Assembly: GCF_021183825.1 (NCBI RefSeq) | Contig: NZ_CP089211.1 | Location: 4,136,501-4,200,500, forward strand | Direction of reading: 5' to 3' | DNA: 64,000 bases | Origin: Sinomicrobium kalidii | Lineage (GTDB): Bacteria > Bacteroidota > Bacteroidia > Flavobacteriales > Flavobacteriaceae | Shown here: positions 47,045-55,802 of the stretch, piece by piece | Layout: each line of letters begins with the position of its first letter | Numbering within the stretch: the first letter of the stretch is position 1 | The notes under the pieces: model-generated | Databases searched by the model: none | What the model was told of the DNA's origin: nothing | What the model saw: only the letters and a program-made list of their open reading frames with translations | Program-made: the position numbers and the translations under genes

Positions 47045-47845
47045 ATGGCTGACAGTGTTTACATATCTTTAAATTTGACTTCTGACCAACTGGATTTCAT
47101 GAAACTTCTAGATGAGTATGAAATAGACATCTTCCGGTTCGATGAAATTGAATCTCGTATCAATACGAAGTTTTCTAACCTTAATGAGGTATTGGAAAAT
47201 CTGGTACATAAAGAATTACTGTCCAGAATAGAACGCGGCAAATTTTGTAAGGTGAATTTCCGGGATGAATATGTCATTGGGGCTTTCGTTGCAAATCAAG
47301 GAGCGGTAGCCTATTGGTCTGCTTTAAACCTGCATGGGCTTACAGAGCAATTCCCAAATACAGTGTTTATCCAAACACCGCATAAAAAGAAGGATAAAAC
47401 AATCTTTGGGGTGGACTACAAGTTTATTAAGATAGCTGATAGAAAGCGGGCTGGAATAATAAAAGAAGGTTATGGTAATCACAGTTATGAACTTACAGAT
47501 GTAGAAAAAACCATTGTGGACTGTTTTGATTTACCACAATATTCCGGGGGATATGCCGAACTGATCCGGGCTTTTGCTTCCGCAAAACTCTCAGGAAAAA
47601 AAATGATTACCTACTGCCAGGCCATTAATAACCAGGCGGCGACCAAACGCATGGGGTATCTGGCTGAGCTTCTGGACAAAAAGGGAATGAAAACATTTAT
47701 CCGATTTGCCAAGGATCAGATTACGCAAACTTATAACCCTATAGACCCTTTGGGGCCGGACACAGGGAAGTACAACGCGGAATGGAAGCTAAAACTAAAT
47801 ATTACTGAATCTGAAATTATAAACATTACCAATAAACAGTATTGA
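47045..47845 (+). CDS. AbiEi-like type IV antitoxin
   Basis: A 266-residue protein with an N-terminal winged-helix region (about 15-70, ELLSRIERGKFCKVNF with the typical turn into a reading hairpin) and the AbiEi C-terminal domain (VIGAFVANQGAVAYWSALNL, ELTDVEKTIVDCFDLPQYSGG). In abortive-infection system AbiE this protein represses the operon and prevents the effect of AbiEii. Its stop overlaps the toxin start by one base (TGATG). Function as an antiphage system in this strain is an inference from the family. Confidence 0.92.
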   Translation: MADSVYISLNLTSDQLDFMKLLDEYEIDIFRFDEIESRINTKFSNLNEVLENLVHKELLSRIERGKFCKVNFRDEYVIGAFVANQGAVAYWSALNLHGLTEQFPNTVFIQTPHKKKDKTIFGVDYKFIKIADRKRAGIIKEGYGNHSYELTDVEKTIVDCFDLPQYSGGYAELIRAFASAKLSGKKMITYCQAINNQAATKRMGYLAELLDKKGMKTFIRFAKDQITQTYNPIDPLGPDTGKYNAEWKLKLNITESEIINITNKQY

Positions 47846-48699
47846 TGATACTTAAAAAGGAGGTGGAGAGAATTGCCGAACAAAAAGGAGTGGCAAAGAC
47901 CACAATCGACAAGGATTGGGTATTAGGCCATTTTGTAGACGCCATATTTTCTATTCCCGAATGTCGGGATAAGCTTGTATTCAAGGGAGGGACCTGCCTT
48001 AAGAAATGTTATTTTAAAAATTACAGGTTTTCAGAAGACCTGGATTTTACAGCTATAGATCCCGATTTTGTCCTCAATAAAAAATTATTGGATAAGATTG
48101 TAAAGCTGGTAACCGAACGAACGGAAATCCCATTATACGTTCAGGAACTAAAGCAATTGAAGTTTAAGGACAGGCCAACTGGCTTTTCGGCGATAGTAAA
48201 ATTCTGGGGAGCAGATCATCCCCGCAATCAGGCTCCCCCGGCTCCACAACGTTGGCAAACTTCTATTAAAATTGAGATCATCTTGTACGAAGCGATGATT
48301 TTTTCTCCGGAAAACCGGAAAGTATATCATGAGTATAGCGACGATCTCACAGAGGCAGCCATGTCCATACCCTGCTATACGGTTCAGGAAGTGTTGGCCG
48401 AAAAACTCAGGGCATTGATTCAACGGTCATACACGGCACCCCGGGATTTTTATGATATATGGTATTTGTCCCAAAATGTAGCAGGTCTTAATTGGCAGGA
48501 AATTGTAGCGGCCTTTCATCAAAAAATGAAATTCAAAGGCTTGGAATTCAATAGTATTGATCAAATGATCAACAATGAAAGTGACAAGCGGCTGCAAGCT
48601 GCCTGGAAGAATAGTCTGGGACACCAGATACCGGATAAGGATATAACCTACGAACTCGTAAAAAATGAAGTTGTTAAACTTTTAAATGATATACTTTAG
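47845..48699 (+). CDS. AbiEii-like nucleotidyltransferase toxin
   Basis: A 284-residue nucleotidyltransferase of the AbiEii/AbiGii group. The motif FKGGTCLKKCYFKNY with SEDLDFTAI (metal Asp pair) is the pol-beta-like active site, and IKIEIILYEAMIF and VLAEKLRALIQR follow as in the family. AbiEii proteins block growth when free of the antitoxin, and some add nucleotides to tRNA. A TTG just before the ATG is not needed. The start overlaps the AbiEi stop. A degenerate direct repeat begins 18 bases after the stop. Confidence 0.93.
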   Translation: MILKKEVERIAEQKGVAKTTIDKDWVLGHFVDAIFSIPECRDKLVFKGGTCLKKCYFKNYRFSEDLDFTAIDPDFVLNKKLLDKIVKLVTERTEIPLYVQELKQLKFKDRPTGFSAIVKFWGADHPRNQAPPAPQRWQTSIKIEIILYEAMIFSPENRKVYHEYSDDLTEAAMSIPCYTVQEVLAEKLRALIQRSYTAPRDFYDIWYLSQNVAGLNWQEIVAAFHQKMKFKGLEFNSIDQMINNESDKRLQAAWKNSLGHQIPDKDITYELVKNEVVKLLNDIL

Positions 48700-48716
48700 A
48701 AAGCAGTGGTCACTTC

Positions 48717-48852
48717 CCCCTAAAATTGTGAAGTTTTACAATGAAGGACGGAACTTGCATCCGTATGCCACCGCTTTTTATTACGTGAGAATAAAAATTA
48801 CTTTTTAATATAGGGACTTACAAACGCTTTTTTTACGATGGGCCCTCATTTC
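48717..48852 (+). repeat. Direct repeat, copy A
   Basis: Bases 48717-48777 match 63725-63784 with one indel and three substitutions, and a second short block (about 48818-48840, TTACAAACGC then a T-run and TTTACGAT) matches 63796-63817; about 38 unrelated bases lie between the two blocks here. In the plus frame the first block reads KIVKFYNEGRNLHPYATAF, and two of the three differences in the other copy keep similar residues, so it may be a leftover of a coding sequence. It lies just behind the AbiEii gene. Confidence 0.8.
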
Positions 48853-48894
48853 TATTGTATTCAAACGAGCACCAGTGGGATTTAATGGCACTTT

Positions 48895-49287
48895 TTATTC
48901 CTTTTCAATATTCTTCAATGCTTTTTTCAACAATTCTGGAGAAACTTCCTTCACTATCGTATATATCATTCCACGTTTGGTTTTACCATCTTCATCTATA
49001 TAGTTTTGGTACTTTTTTGTACTCTTGACAAGCCCCTTTAATAACCCGGTAGTCCAAGCGATGGATGTCTGTTTGTTTAGAGGAGGAGGTAGAGTTTTGA
49101 GAATTTCGATATTCAAAAAATTACGCCCAACGGGATAGTCTTTTATCGCGCGGATCACATAGCTGGCCATGTTTTTAGCCCCTTTAAGTCCGACTGCATG
49201 TTCGGGCCTATTGTTTATATAATCTCTGATTCTGGGCACAGAAAGAACAATAGTCGTAAAACTACGAATTATAAACGAATGGAGCAC
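48895..49287 (-). CDS. Hypothetical protein, possibly truncated
   Basis: A 130-residue open frame with a protein-like composition: a segment RIRDYINNRPEHAVGLKGAK, then DYPVGRNFLNIEILKTLPPP and a charged C-terminus ELLKKALKNIEKE. The part around NKQTSIAWTTGLLKGLVKS looks like a possible winged helix-turn-helix but I cannot place it in a family. The N-terminal 20 residues look unnatural, so the true start may be at a later ATG (MASYVIRAIKDY) or the gene may be the tail of a broken one. It lies in accessory DNA between the AbiE pair and a secreted protein gene. Confidence 0.45.
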   Translation of the reverse strand: MLHSFIIRSFTTIVLSVPRIRDYINNRPEHAVGLKGAKNMASYVIRAIKDYPVGRNFLNIEILKTLPPPLNKQTSIAWTTGLLKGLVKSTKKYQNYIDEDGKTKRGMIYTIVKEVSPELLKKALKNIEKE

Positions 49288-49363
49288 CTGATGTAGGAAG
49301 AGAGAGCAGGGTCGGACGAGCCTATATCAGTCAGTATTTTACAATTTTATAGATGTTAAAAAC

Positions 49364-50269
49364 TTATCTATATAGTATTGTTCTATTAATATTTGAGTCT
49401 TTTTTGCCATTATAATAAATGATTTTATTGGTCCAGTTCCCTCTATTGTCATAAACGTATTTGTATTCGTAAACTATTTTCTTTTCCAGTTCATCATTTT
49501 TAAATTGTTCTTCAGTCATTTTACTGACATTACCTTTCGAATCATATTCGTATCTATTGATGCGGGTAAAATTTAAATTTTTCTGAATATTTTTTTTTGA
49601 TTTAATGGCAAAATTTGTCGATTGTGAGTTATTAAACTCAGAAATTATTCCTTCATTATTTTTATTATGATATAATACCCACTTATTCTCAAATAAGATG
49701 TTGTTGATAATTGAGCTTTTTTTTCTTTTTTTATTGGAAAAATCAAAATATTCAATCTCTTCTTGCCAATAATACCCGTGTAATGGATGTATTGTAATTT
49801 CCTTTTTCATCAATCCTTGATTATTGAAATGAAATTGCAATGTTGAATTTCCTTCTTTGAATTTGTAGTTCTTAATTATGCCATTAGGTGTTTTTTTTTG
49901 ACTTTCAAATAACAAAGTATTAACTAGATGATCTTTTTTATTTACTGGAACAAAATAGTCTGCAGTGATTATTTTATTGTTTTCGTCATATTTAAGAATA
50001 ATTTTATCTCTAAGCTCTTCATATTTATAAGTATATATGGCTTTAATATTTCCATTTTGGTTATAAACTATAGAATCAGTAAAAACAAATCCTTGTGCAA
50101 GCAAAAGTTGCCCTTTAGAATTAAATTGATATTCTTCGCTATTTGTATTTACCGAAATTATCTCATTATCCCCTATTAAATCAGCTACATGCTTAATCCT
50201 TGCGGATTGAGAGTAAATATGTTCTAAGAAAATATTGCTTAGAATCAGTACTATTATTTTTAATTTCAT
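49364..50269 (-). CDS. Secreted hypothetical protein with YD-like repeats
   Basis: A 301-residue AT-rich gene product with a signal peptide (MKLKIIVLILSNIFLEHIYS) and repeated short motifs of the form YDxxGNxxxxxxY (NGNIKAIYTYKYE, YDSKGNVSKMTEEQF, YDNRGNWTNKIIYYNGK), as in YD/Rhs-like or MORN-like repeats. No enzymatic motif is seen. Such repeat proteins are common in Bacteroidota and often lie in variable loci. The base composition is unlike the core region and fits lateral transfer. Confidence 0.75.
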   Translation of the reverse strand: MKLKIIVLILSNIFLEHIYSQSARIKHVADLIGDNEIISVNTNSEEYQFNSKGQLLLAQGFVFTDSIVYNQNGNIKAIYTYKYEELRDKIILKYDENNKIITADYFVPVNKKDHLVNTLLFESQKKTPNGIIKNYKFKEGNSTLQFHFNNQGLMKKEITIHPLHGYYWQEEIEYFDFSNKKRKKSSIINNILFENKWVLYHNKNNEGIISEFNNSQSTNFAIKSKKNIQKNLNFTRINRYEYDSKGNVSKMTEEQFKNDELEKKIVYEYKYVYDNRGNWTNKIIYYNGKKDSNINRTILYR

Positions 50270-50437
50270 TTGAATTCTTTAATTACAGCCAACTCATAAA
50301 TATACACAATACTACAACCTATTTCCTGTTTTTCCAAAACTTATATTTACACCAATACACCTTTAAAATATAGTATATTATAGACAATATGATGGCACGT
50401 ATTTTGTATTGCCACAATTGAAAATATTTTACTTTCT

Positions 50438-50818
50438 TTTGCAGAAAACAATGTAAAACACGAACAAATAGATGTTGAAAAACTCCGCAGCTATATTCCC
50501 TACTGCATCAATGAACTAAAACTATCCGAAAACCTTATCCATAGCCGGCTCAACACCTTGAAATTTTATAAAGAATACCTGTTTGAGGGGCGATATGGCG
50601 AACAGTATTCCGTAAGAAGCGTACAACAGGTGTTCAAAAAGGCCATGTGCCATGCCGGTATCAACAAGAGAGATGGCATACACAAACTACGCCACAGCTA
50701 TGCTACTCTCTTAATTTAGCAAGGAACAGACATCCGTTTTGTGCAGGAACTACTCGGACGCAAGGATATAAAATCACGATCTATTAGCAAGCCGAATACG
50801 GCCATACAAAGCAAATAG
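50438..50818 (+). pseudogene. Collapsed tyrosine recombinase remnant
   Basis: One frame reads the end of a core-binding domain (ENLIHSRLNTLKFYKEY) joined directly to the second half of a catalytic domain (YGEQYSVRSVQQVFKKAM, GIHKLRHSYATLL). The central part, including Arg I, is missing, and a TAG at 50717-50719 interrupts the frame where LLEQGTDIRFVQELLG would be expected. After the stop the frame continues (QGTDIRFVQELLGRKD) to 50818. It is a deletion-bearing remnant of a different integrase from the one at 45524. A short stretch (50780-50863) in another frame reads QAEYGHTKQIAVATP and a conserved-looking tail (LPILKFIPEL), perhaps the end of a mobilisation gene. Confidence 0.85.
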
Positions 50819-50883
50819 CGGTCGCTACGCCAGTGCGGCTTCCCATTCTTAAATTCATCCCAGAGCTGTAATTCATATACGAT

Positions 50884-52910
50884 ATGCAGGGAGAGGACGA
50901 TTTAAGGGCATTGGCCAAGATCGTGGCGTTTATGCGGGCAGTAAGTATTATAGTAGTACTGATGCACCTGTACTGGTATTGTTTCGGGTTCTTTCTGGAA
51001 CAGGGCTGGACATTGGAAACCGTCAACAAAATATTGAGAAACTTCCAGTGCATAGCTGGACTGTTTTCCCATACACTATATACCAAAACATTTGCTATCT
51101 TACTGTTGGCGCTAAGTTGTCTCGGCATCAAGGGCGTGAAGAATGAGAAGATCACCTGGTCGAAAATATACACTGCGCTGGCGGTCGGTTTTGTGCTTTT
51201 CTTCCTGAACACTCCCTTGTTAAAACTCCCCATGAATACCGCTACCTTCCTTTATAGTCTTACAATCGGGTTAGGTTATATCGCTCTGTTGATGGCAGGC
51301 GTGTGGATGAGCCGATTGCTGAAAAATAATCTTATGGATGATGTATTCAATACGGATAACGAAAGTTTCATGCAGGAAACCAAATTGATGCGGAACGAAT
51401 ATTCGGTAAACCTTCCCACCAGGTTTCAATACGGGAAAAAGAACACGACGGCTGGATCAACGTTGTCAACCCTTTCCGTGCCACTATTGTGTTGGGAACG
51501 CCCGGATCGGGTAAGAGCTACGCCATCATCAATAATTACATCAAACAGCACATCGAAGAGCCCTTTTCGATGTACAACTATGATTTTAAGTTCGATGACC
51601 TTTCCACTATTGCGTATAATCATCTGTTGCGACATGCCTGGAAATATGCGGTAAAACCGAAGTTTTACGTCATCAATTTTGATGATCCGAGACGGAGCCA
51701 TCGCTGCAATCCGATCAATCCGAACTTCATGACGGATATCTCAGATGCTTATGAATCGGCTTATACCATCATGCTCAACCTGAACCGGTCGTGGATACAG
51801 AAGCAGGGCGATTTCTTTGTGGAAAGCCTGATCATCCTGCTGGCCGTTATTATTTGGTTCCTGAAAATCTACGAAGGCGGCAGGTACTGCACCTTTCCGC
51901 ATGCCATTGAACTATTGAATAAGAAATATGCGGATGTATTCACGATTCTGACTTCCTATTCCGAACTCGAAAATTACTTATCACCTTTTATGGATGCCTG
52001 GCAGGGTGGAGCACAGGATCAGTTACAGGGACAGATCGCGTCTGCTAAAATTCCGTTGTCCAGGATGATCTCTCCTCAACTGTATTGGGCAATGACCGGG
52101 GATGATTTCACGCTTGACATCAACAACCTCAAAGAGCCAAAAATTCTTTGTATAGGTAATAATCCTGACGGGCAGAACATTTATTCAGCAGCACTTGGGT
52201 TATACAACTCCCGAATAGTAAAACTTATCAATAAAAAGGAGCGCTTAAAAAGTTCTGTTATTATTGATGAGTTACCTACCATTTATTTTCGCGGACTGGA
52301 CAACCTGATAGCAACTGCCAGAAGCAATAAGGTGTCGGTTTGTCTGGGTTTCCAGGATTTCTCGCAACTGACCCGTGATTATGGCGATAAGGAAAGCAAG
52401 GTCATTCAGAATACCGTGGGCAATATTTTCAGCGGCCAGGTAGTAGGGGAGACTGCCAAAAACCTGTCGGAGCGGTTTGGAAAGGTGCTTCAGAAACGGC
52501 AGAGTATGACCATTAACCGCAACGACAAATCTACTTCTATCTCTACCCAGATGGACAGCCTTATACCTGCTTCCAAGATTTCAACACTTACACAGGGGAT
52601 GTTTGTGGGAGCAGTAGCCGATAATTTCGATGAGCGAATCGAGCGGAAAATCTTCCATTCAGAGATCGTGGTGGACAACGATAAAGTGGCCGCTGAAGCC
52701 AAGGCTTACCAAAAGATACCGGAAATCCGGTCATTTACTGATGGAGTAGGGGGAAACAACATGAAACAGGAAATCGAAGCCAATTACCATCGGGTGAAAA
52801 AGGAGGTCGTCCGACTGGTCGGTAGTGAAATGGAACGGATCAAAAATGACCCGGATTTGCAACATCTGGTGCTGAAACCACCACCACCAACGCAAAAGCA
52901 GAAATCATGA
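50884..52910 (+). pseudogene. Frameshifted TraG/MobC-type coupling protein
   Basis: A coupling ATPase of conjugative transfer, total span about 675 codons, normal for the Bacteroidota MobC/TraG group. The N-terminal membrane part (50884 to about 51440) has four to five membrane helices (MRAVSIIVVLMHLYWYCFGFF and others). The rest, in the next frame, has Walker A VLGTPGSGKSYAI, Walker B SSVIIDELPTIYF and the C-terminal part to PPPTQKQKS. The two frames meet at 51433-51443 (GGGAAAAAGAA): one base has been gained or lost, and the sequence downstream (HDGWINVVNPFRA) belongs to the family. The relaxase and other transfer genes are missing, so the element is likely immobile. A sequencing error in the A-run cannot be excluded. 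Confidence 0.88.
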
Positions 52911-53399
52911 TGTAATGGCCCAATTATGTCCTTATTATTGACTTAAGTTTAAATAACGGAGTAACTAAATAAATTTCGTAAAAATAATAAATTCTTATTA
53001 TAATAATGGGGTTACTAAAGCTCATCCCATCAAATTATTTATTGATAAAGAACTATACCTTGCTTGAAAACACAAATAAATGGTGTTAAAACTTAATGAA
53101 TTATCTGTTCAAAAACAAATAACTGATTATCAGAATTTTACATTTTAAACGTATTTCTACGTAATAAAAATACGTCTAAAATACGTACTAATTTTTAACA
53201 AAATTTTCACTGTGTCTTGTATATTCGTAATGTATCGTGTAAGGATTACATATGTCATTAGGTGTGTTCTAATGAGTACCATAATTTAATTCATGAATTT
53301 GGTGCAGATGACCTATTTATTCAAAATTGTTATAGTTACGAAATATTATACCCCTAACCCTAATCCATAAACCATTTATTAATATTAAATTTAAAAATC
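52911..53399. other. AT-rich intergenic region upstream of the SDP-like cluster
   Basis: No gene is seen in 489 bases. A cluster of ACGTATTT/AAATACGT motifs lies at 53149-53186 (one copy in one direction, two in the other, with a further ACGTA at 53159), which could be an operator or nothing. No clear TAnnTTTG box was found near the next gene. Confidence 0.45.
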
Positions 53400-54188
53400 A
53401 TGAATTTTTTTACTTTACTAAAAATCAAAAAAGGAAGAAGGATATTCTTCAAAAAAGTAACTCAAGGAAGTTTTGTTTTGGTTTTATTGGCTCTTTTCAC
53501 CTTTTCTAGTTGTCAAGAAGAGGAAGGGATTGGTGAAACTCCTGATTATTCCGGTGAAGATTTGTTTAGAGGAGTATATTTTTTGCAAGGAGAAGCTGCC
53601 CATAGGATAAAATCTTATGAAGATGCAATCTTGAAAATAAATGAGCTTGATAATGAAGCGCAAGCAACATTGAACGACTTTTATGATGATTTAATTCAGG
53701 AAATAAAAAAGATAGATCCGGGGTATTTTGATACTTTCAAAGAACAAATGACTTCGAATAATGTATATGCTATTGAACATCAATTAGAAGAAGGTCGAGA
53801 AATGTTAACAAAGGCAGGTCTCCAATCTGAGAAATACAAAAAAGTGTTTGAATATACGAGGAAGGTAAGTTCCGATATGAAACTTCAAAATATTGACTTT
53901 CGTAGTGAAAAGGGAATAAAAGAGATTAAAGGTTATGCAGAGAGTTATTTTAAAAGGGAATCAACAGATGTCCAAGCGGCATGTGTACCTGCAGCGGCAG
54001 TCTGTGTAGTTGTTGCATTAGCCGTATGGGAAGCAGCGGTAACAGTAAATGTTACCGCTGTAGGAACCGTTGCTGGTGCTATTTATGCAACGTTAGTATA
54101 TAAAGCTTCAATTTATTGGGCAGAAGTGGCAAGCGCTCCTGCCATAACAAGAGAGGCTTTTGTTACAGAACTTGAGAATACTTTCTAG
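53400..54188 (+). CDS. sdpC: SdpC-like pre-toxin (sporulation-delaying-protein family)
   Basis: A 262-residue protein with a lipoprotein-type signal (VLVLLALFTFSSC, lipobox Cys38). After it comes YSGEDLFRGVYFLQGEAAHRI (50-70), which aligns with FSGEDYFRGLLFGQGEVGKLI in B. subtilis SdpC. The middle is helical and charged. The C-terminus has two Cys (195 and 202, CVPAAAVC) and a long Ala/Val-rich hydrophobic stretch to about 240, matching the cleaved SDP toxin peptide with its CGLYAVC disulfide loop. In Bacillus the mature 42-residue peptide collapses the membrane potential of neighbours. Here the peptide's exact ends and activity are inferred. It is followed by a hairpin and then the sdpA- and sdpB-like genes. 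Confidence 0.85.
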   Translation: MNFFTLLKIKKGRRIFFKKVTQGSFVLVLLALFTFSSCQEEEGIGETPDYSGEDLFRGVYFLQGEAAHRIKSYEDAILKINELDNEAQATLNDFYDDLIQEIKKIDPGYFDTFKEQMTSNNVYAIEHQLEEGREMLTKAGLQSEKYKKVFEYTRKVSSDMKLQNIDFRSEKGIKEIKGYAESYFKRESTDVQAACVPAAAVCVVVALAVWEAAVTVNVTAVGTVAGAIYATLVYKASIYWAEVASAPAITREAFVTELENTF

Positions 54189-54210
54189 GTTTAATAGATA
54201 CATGTATTAG

Positions 54211-54255
54211 AAGTGCTATGATTTGAATGAAAATGAGTGAATCATGGCACTTTTT
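54211..54255 (+). terminator. Hairpin with T-tract between sdpC- and sdpA-like genes
   Basis: Thirteen-base arms AAGTGCTATGATT (54211-54223) and AATCATGGCACTT (54240-54252) pair with one G-T wobble and a 16-base loop, followed by TTTTTG. It has the form of an intrinsic terminator 22 bases past the pre-toxin stop; partial read-through would give more pre-toxin than maturation proteins. Confidence 0.75.
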
Positions 54256-54314
54256 GTTATGTTGGTAAGAATGTAGGATTTTTAAACTTTAATCTAAGAA
54301 ACAAATAAATATTA

Positions 54315-54854
54315 ATGAACAAAAATGATAATTATAAACTTTTTTCAATTGTTGTATTGATCTCATTATTGTCTATATTATCTTTTTATATAGCTATGGC
54401 CAATGTAACAACTATCGTTAATTTTCCTTCCACAACAGTTAAAAAACAATTATTTGCACTATTTCCCGAGGGGTGGGGTTTTTTTACTAAAAGCCCGAGA
54501 GAAACAATGGTTGATATATATAAAAAACAAGATCAAGAAAATTGGAAACGCGTGAATATTTCGAATAGTTCCAGAAAAAATTTATTTGGCTTTTCACGAA
54601 AGGCTAGAGTAATGGGAATAGATATTGACATTATTTTAAGAAATATTGCAAAAGAGGATTTTATAGCATTTACAGGAAATTTTATGAATAATATCCCTGA
54701 TAGAATATATACTATAGAATATGACAAATCTTTTCAATTCATAAATGTCGGGGAATATTTAATTGTTGAACGAAAAATAATTCCCTGGTTTTATGCACAA
54801 TCAGCTAAAGAAAAAGATGTCCCCGGCTTAATTATGAGAATAGAGATAAAGTAA
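54315..54854 (+). CDS. sdpA: SdpA-like maturation protein
   Basis: A 179-residue protein with one N-terminal membrane helix (about 9-28) and the segment ALFPEGWGFFTKSPRETM (48-65), which is the family signature as I know it from SdpA (gene product needed with SdpB to turn pro-SdpC into the SDP peptide in Bacillus). The rest is a small soluble domain, IDIDIILRNIAKEDF. It follows the pre-toxin gene by 126 bases and precedes the sdpB-like gene by 12, and its stop/start spacing suggests they are one unit. Confidence 0.82.
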   Translation: MNKNDNYKLFSIVVLISLLSILSFYIAMANVTTIVNFPSTTVKKQLFALFPEGWGFFTKSPRETMVDIYKKQDQENWKRVNISNSSRKNLFGFSRKARVMGIDIDIILRNIAKEDFIAFTGNFMNNIPDRIYTIEYDKSFQFINVGEYLIVERKIIPWFYAQSAKEKDVPGLIMRIEIK

Positions 54855-54866
54855 AAATGAAATTTT

Positions 54867-55802
54867 ATGAGAATAAAAATTATTCAATATATTAATAAGA
54901 GTAATTATAAAGGAATAATATGTCTATATTCTTTGGCAAGAACCTGCTTAGCAATAGGAATATTAATTACATTGTTGTTTGACTCGCCGTTTATGTTATT
55001 TCCTGAAGATTTTTTTCGAGGATTCGATAAAACTCTTTTCGTAAACCAGATAAATTTTTTTTATCTTTTTGAATATGAGAATTTATTGTGGGCGAAATGG
55101 ATTGCCATTCTAATTCTTTTAACAGTTATATTTGGGATTTTTCCTAGAATTACTGCTCTATTACATTGGTGGATTGCTTTTAGCTATAATACGGGGACTA
55201 TAGTTGTTGATGGAGGGGATCAGATTACCTCAATACTAACTCTGATGATTATACCGATTGCCTTGTTCGATAATAGAAGGTCACATTGGAATGATTTAAA
55301 AGACGAAAATTCAGCTAATTTTATTGGCAAGATGGTTTCAATCTCTACTTTAGTCCTTTGTCAGATTCAAATGAGTATAATTTATTTTTTTGCCGGAGTA
55401 GAAAAAATGAAAGTACAGGAATGGATTGATGGTTCAGCAGTTTATTATTGGTTCAATCACAATATTTTTGGAGCAAACTCGCTGCTGAGATACCTTTTTG
55501 AAGATTTTTTCAAAAATCAATTCTTTGTAATATCTATAACCTGGGGGGTGATGCTTTTGGAAATTTTACTTTTCGCGGCTTGTTTTATGAACAGAAAAAA
55601 TAAATATATTTTTTTCATTATAGGCATTTCTTTTCATTTTGTGATACTGCTCACTCATGGTTTAATAAGTTTTTTCTTCGCAATGGCTGGGGGGTTGATT
55701 TTGTATTTGTTGCCTTCCAAACGAGCAATAGAAATAATGTCTAATATTCGAAATTATGATACGCGACTTAAATTACACTCTACAAGAGAAGCAAAAATTT
55801 AA
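54867..55802 (+). CDS. sdpB: SdpB-like multi-pass maturation protein
   Basis: A 311-residue multi-pass membrane protein (about eight helices) with SLARTCLAIGILITLLF at the front and a conserved block WIAFSYNTGTIVVDGGDQI (helix plus acidic loop), as in SdpB/HTTM-like proteins, which share a fold region with vitamin-K-dependent gamma-carboxylase. SdpB is needed for SDP maturation in Bacillus by an unclear step. The start ATG at 54867 follows the sdpA-like stop by 12 bases. Its 3' end overlaps the next gene by 47 bases. Confidence 0.85.
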   Translation: MRIKIIQYINKSNYKGIICLYSLARTCLAIGILITLLFDSPFMLFPEDFFRGFDKTLFVNQINFFYLFEYENLLWAKWIAILILLTVIFGIFPRITALLHWWIAFSYNTGTIVVDGGDQITSILTLMIIPIALFDNRRSHWNDLKDENSANFIGKMVSISTLVLCQIQMSIIYFFAGVEKMKVQEWIDGSAVYYWFNHNIFGANSLLRYLFEDFFKNQFFVISITWGVMLLEILLFAACFMNRKNKYIFFIIGISFHFVILLTHGLISFFFAMAGGLILYLLPSKRAIEIMSNIRNYDTRLKLHSTREAKI

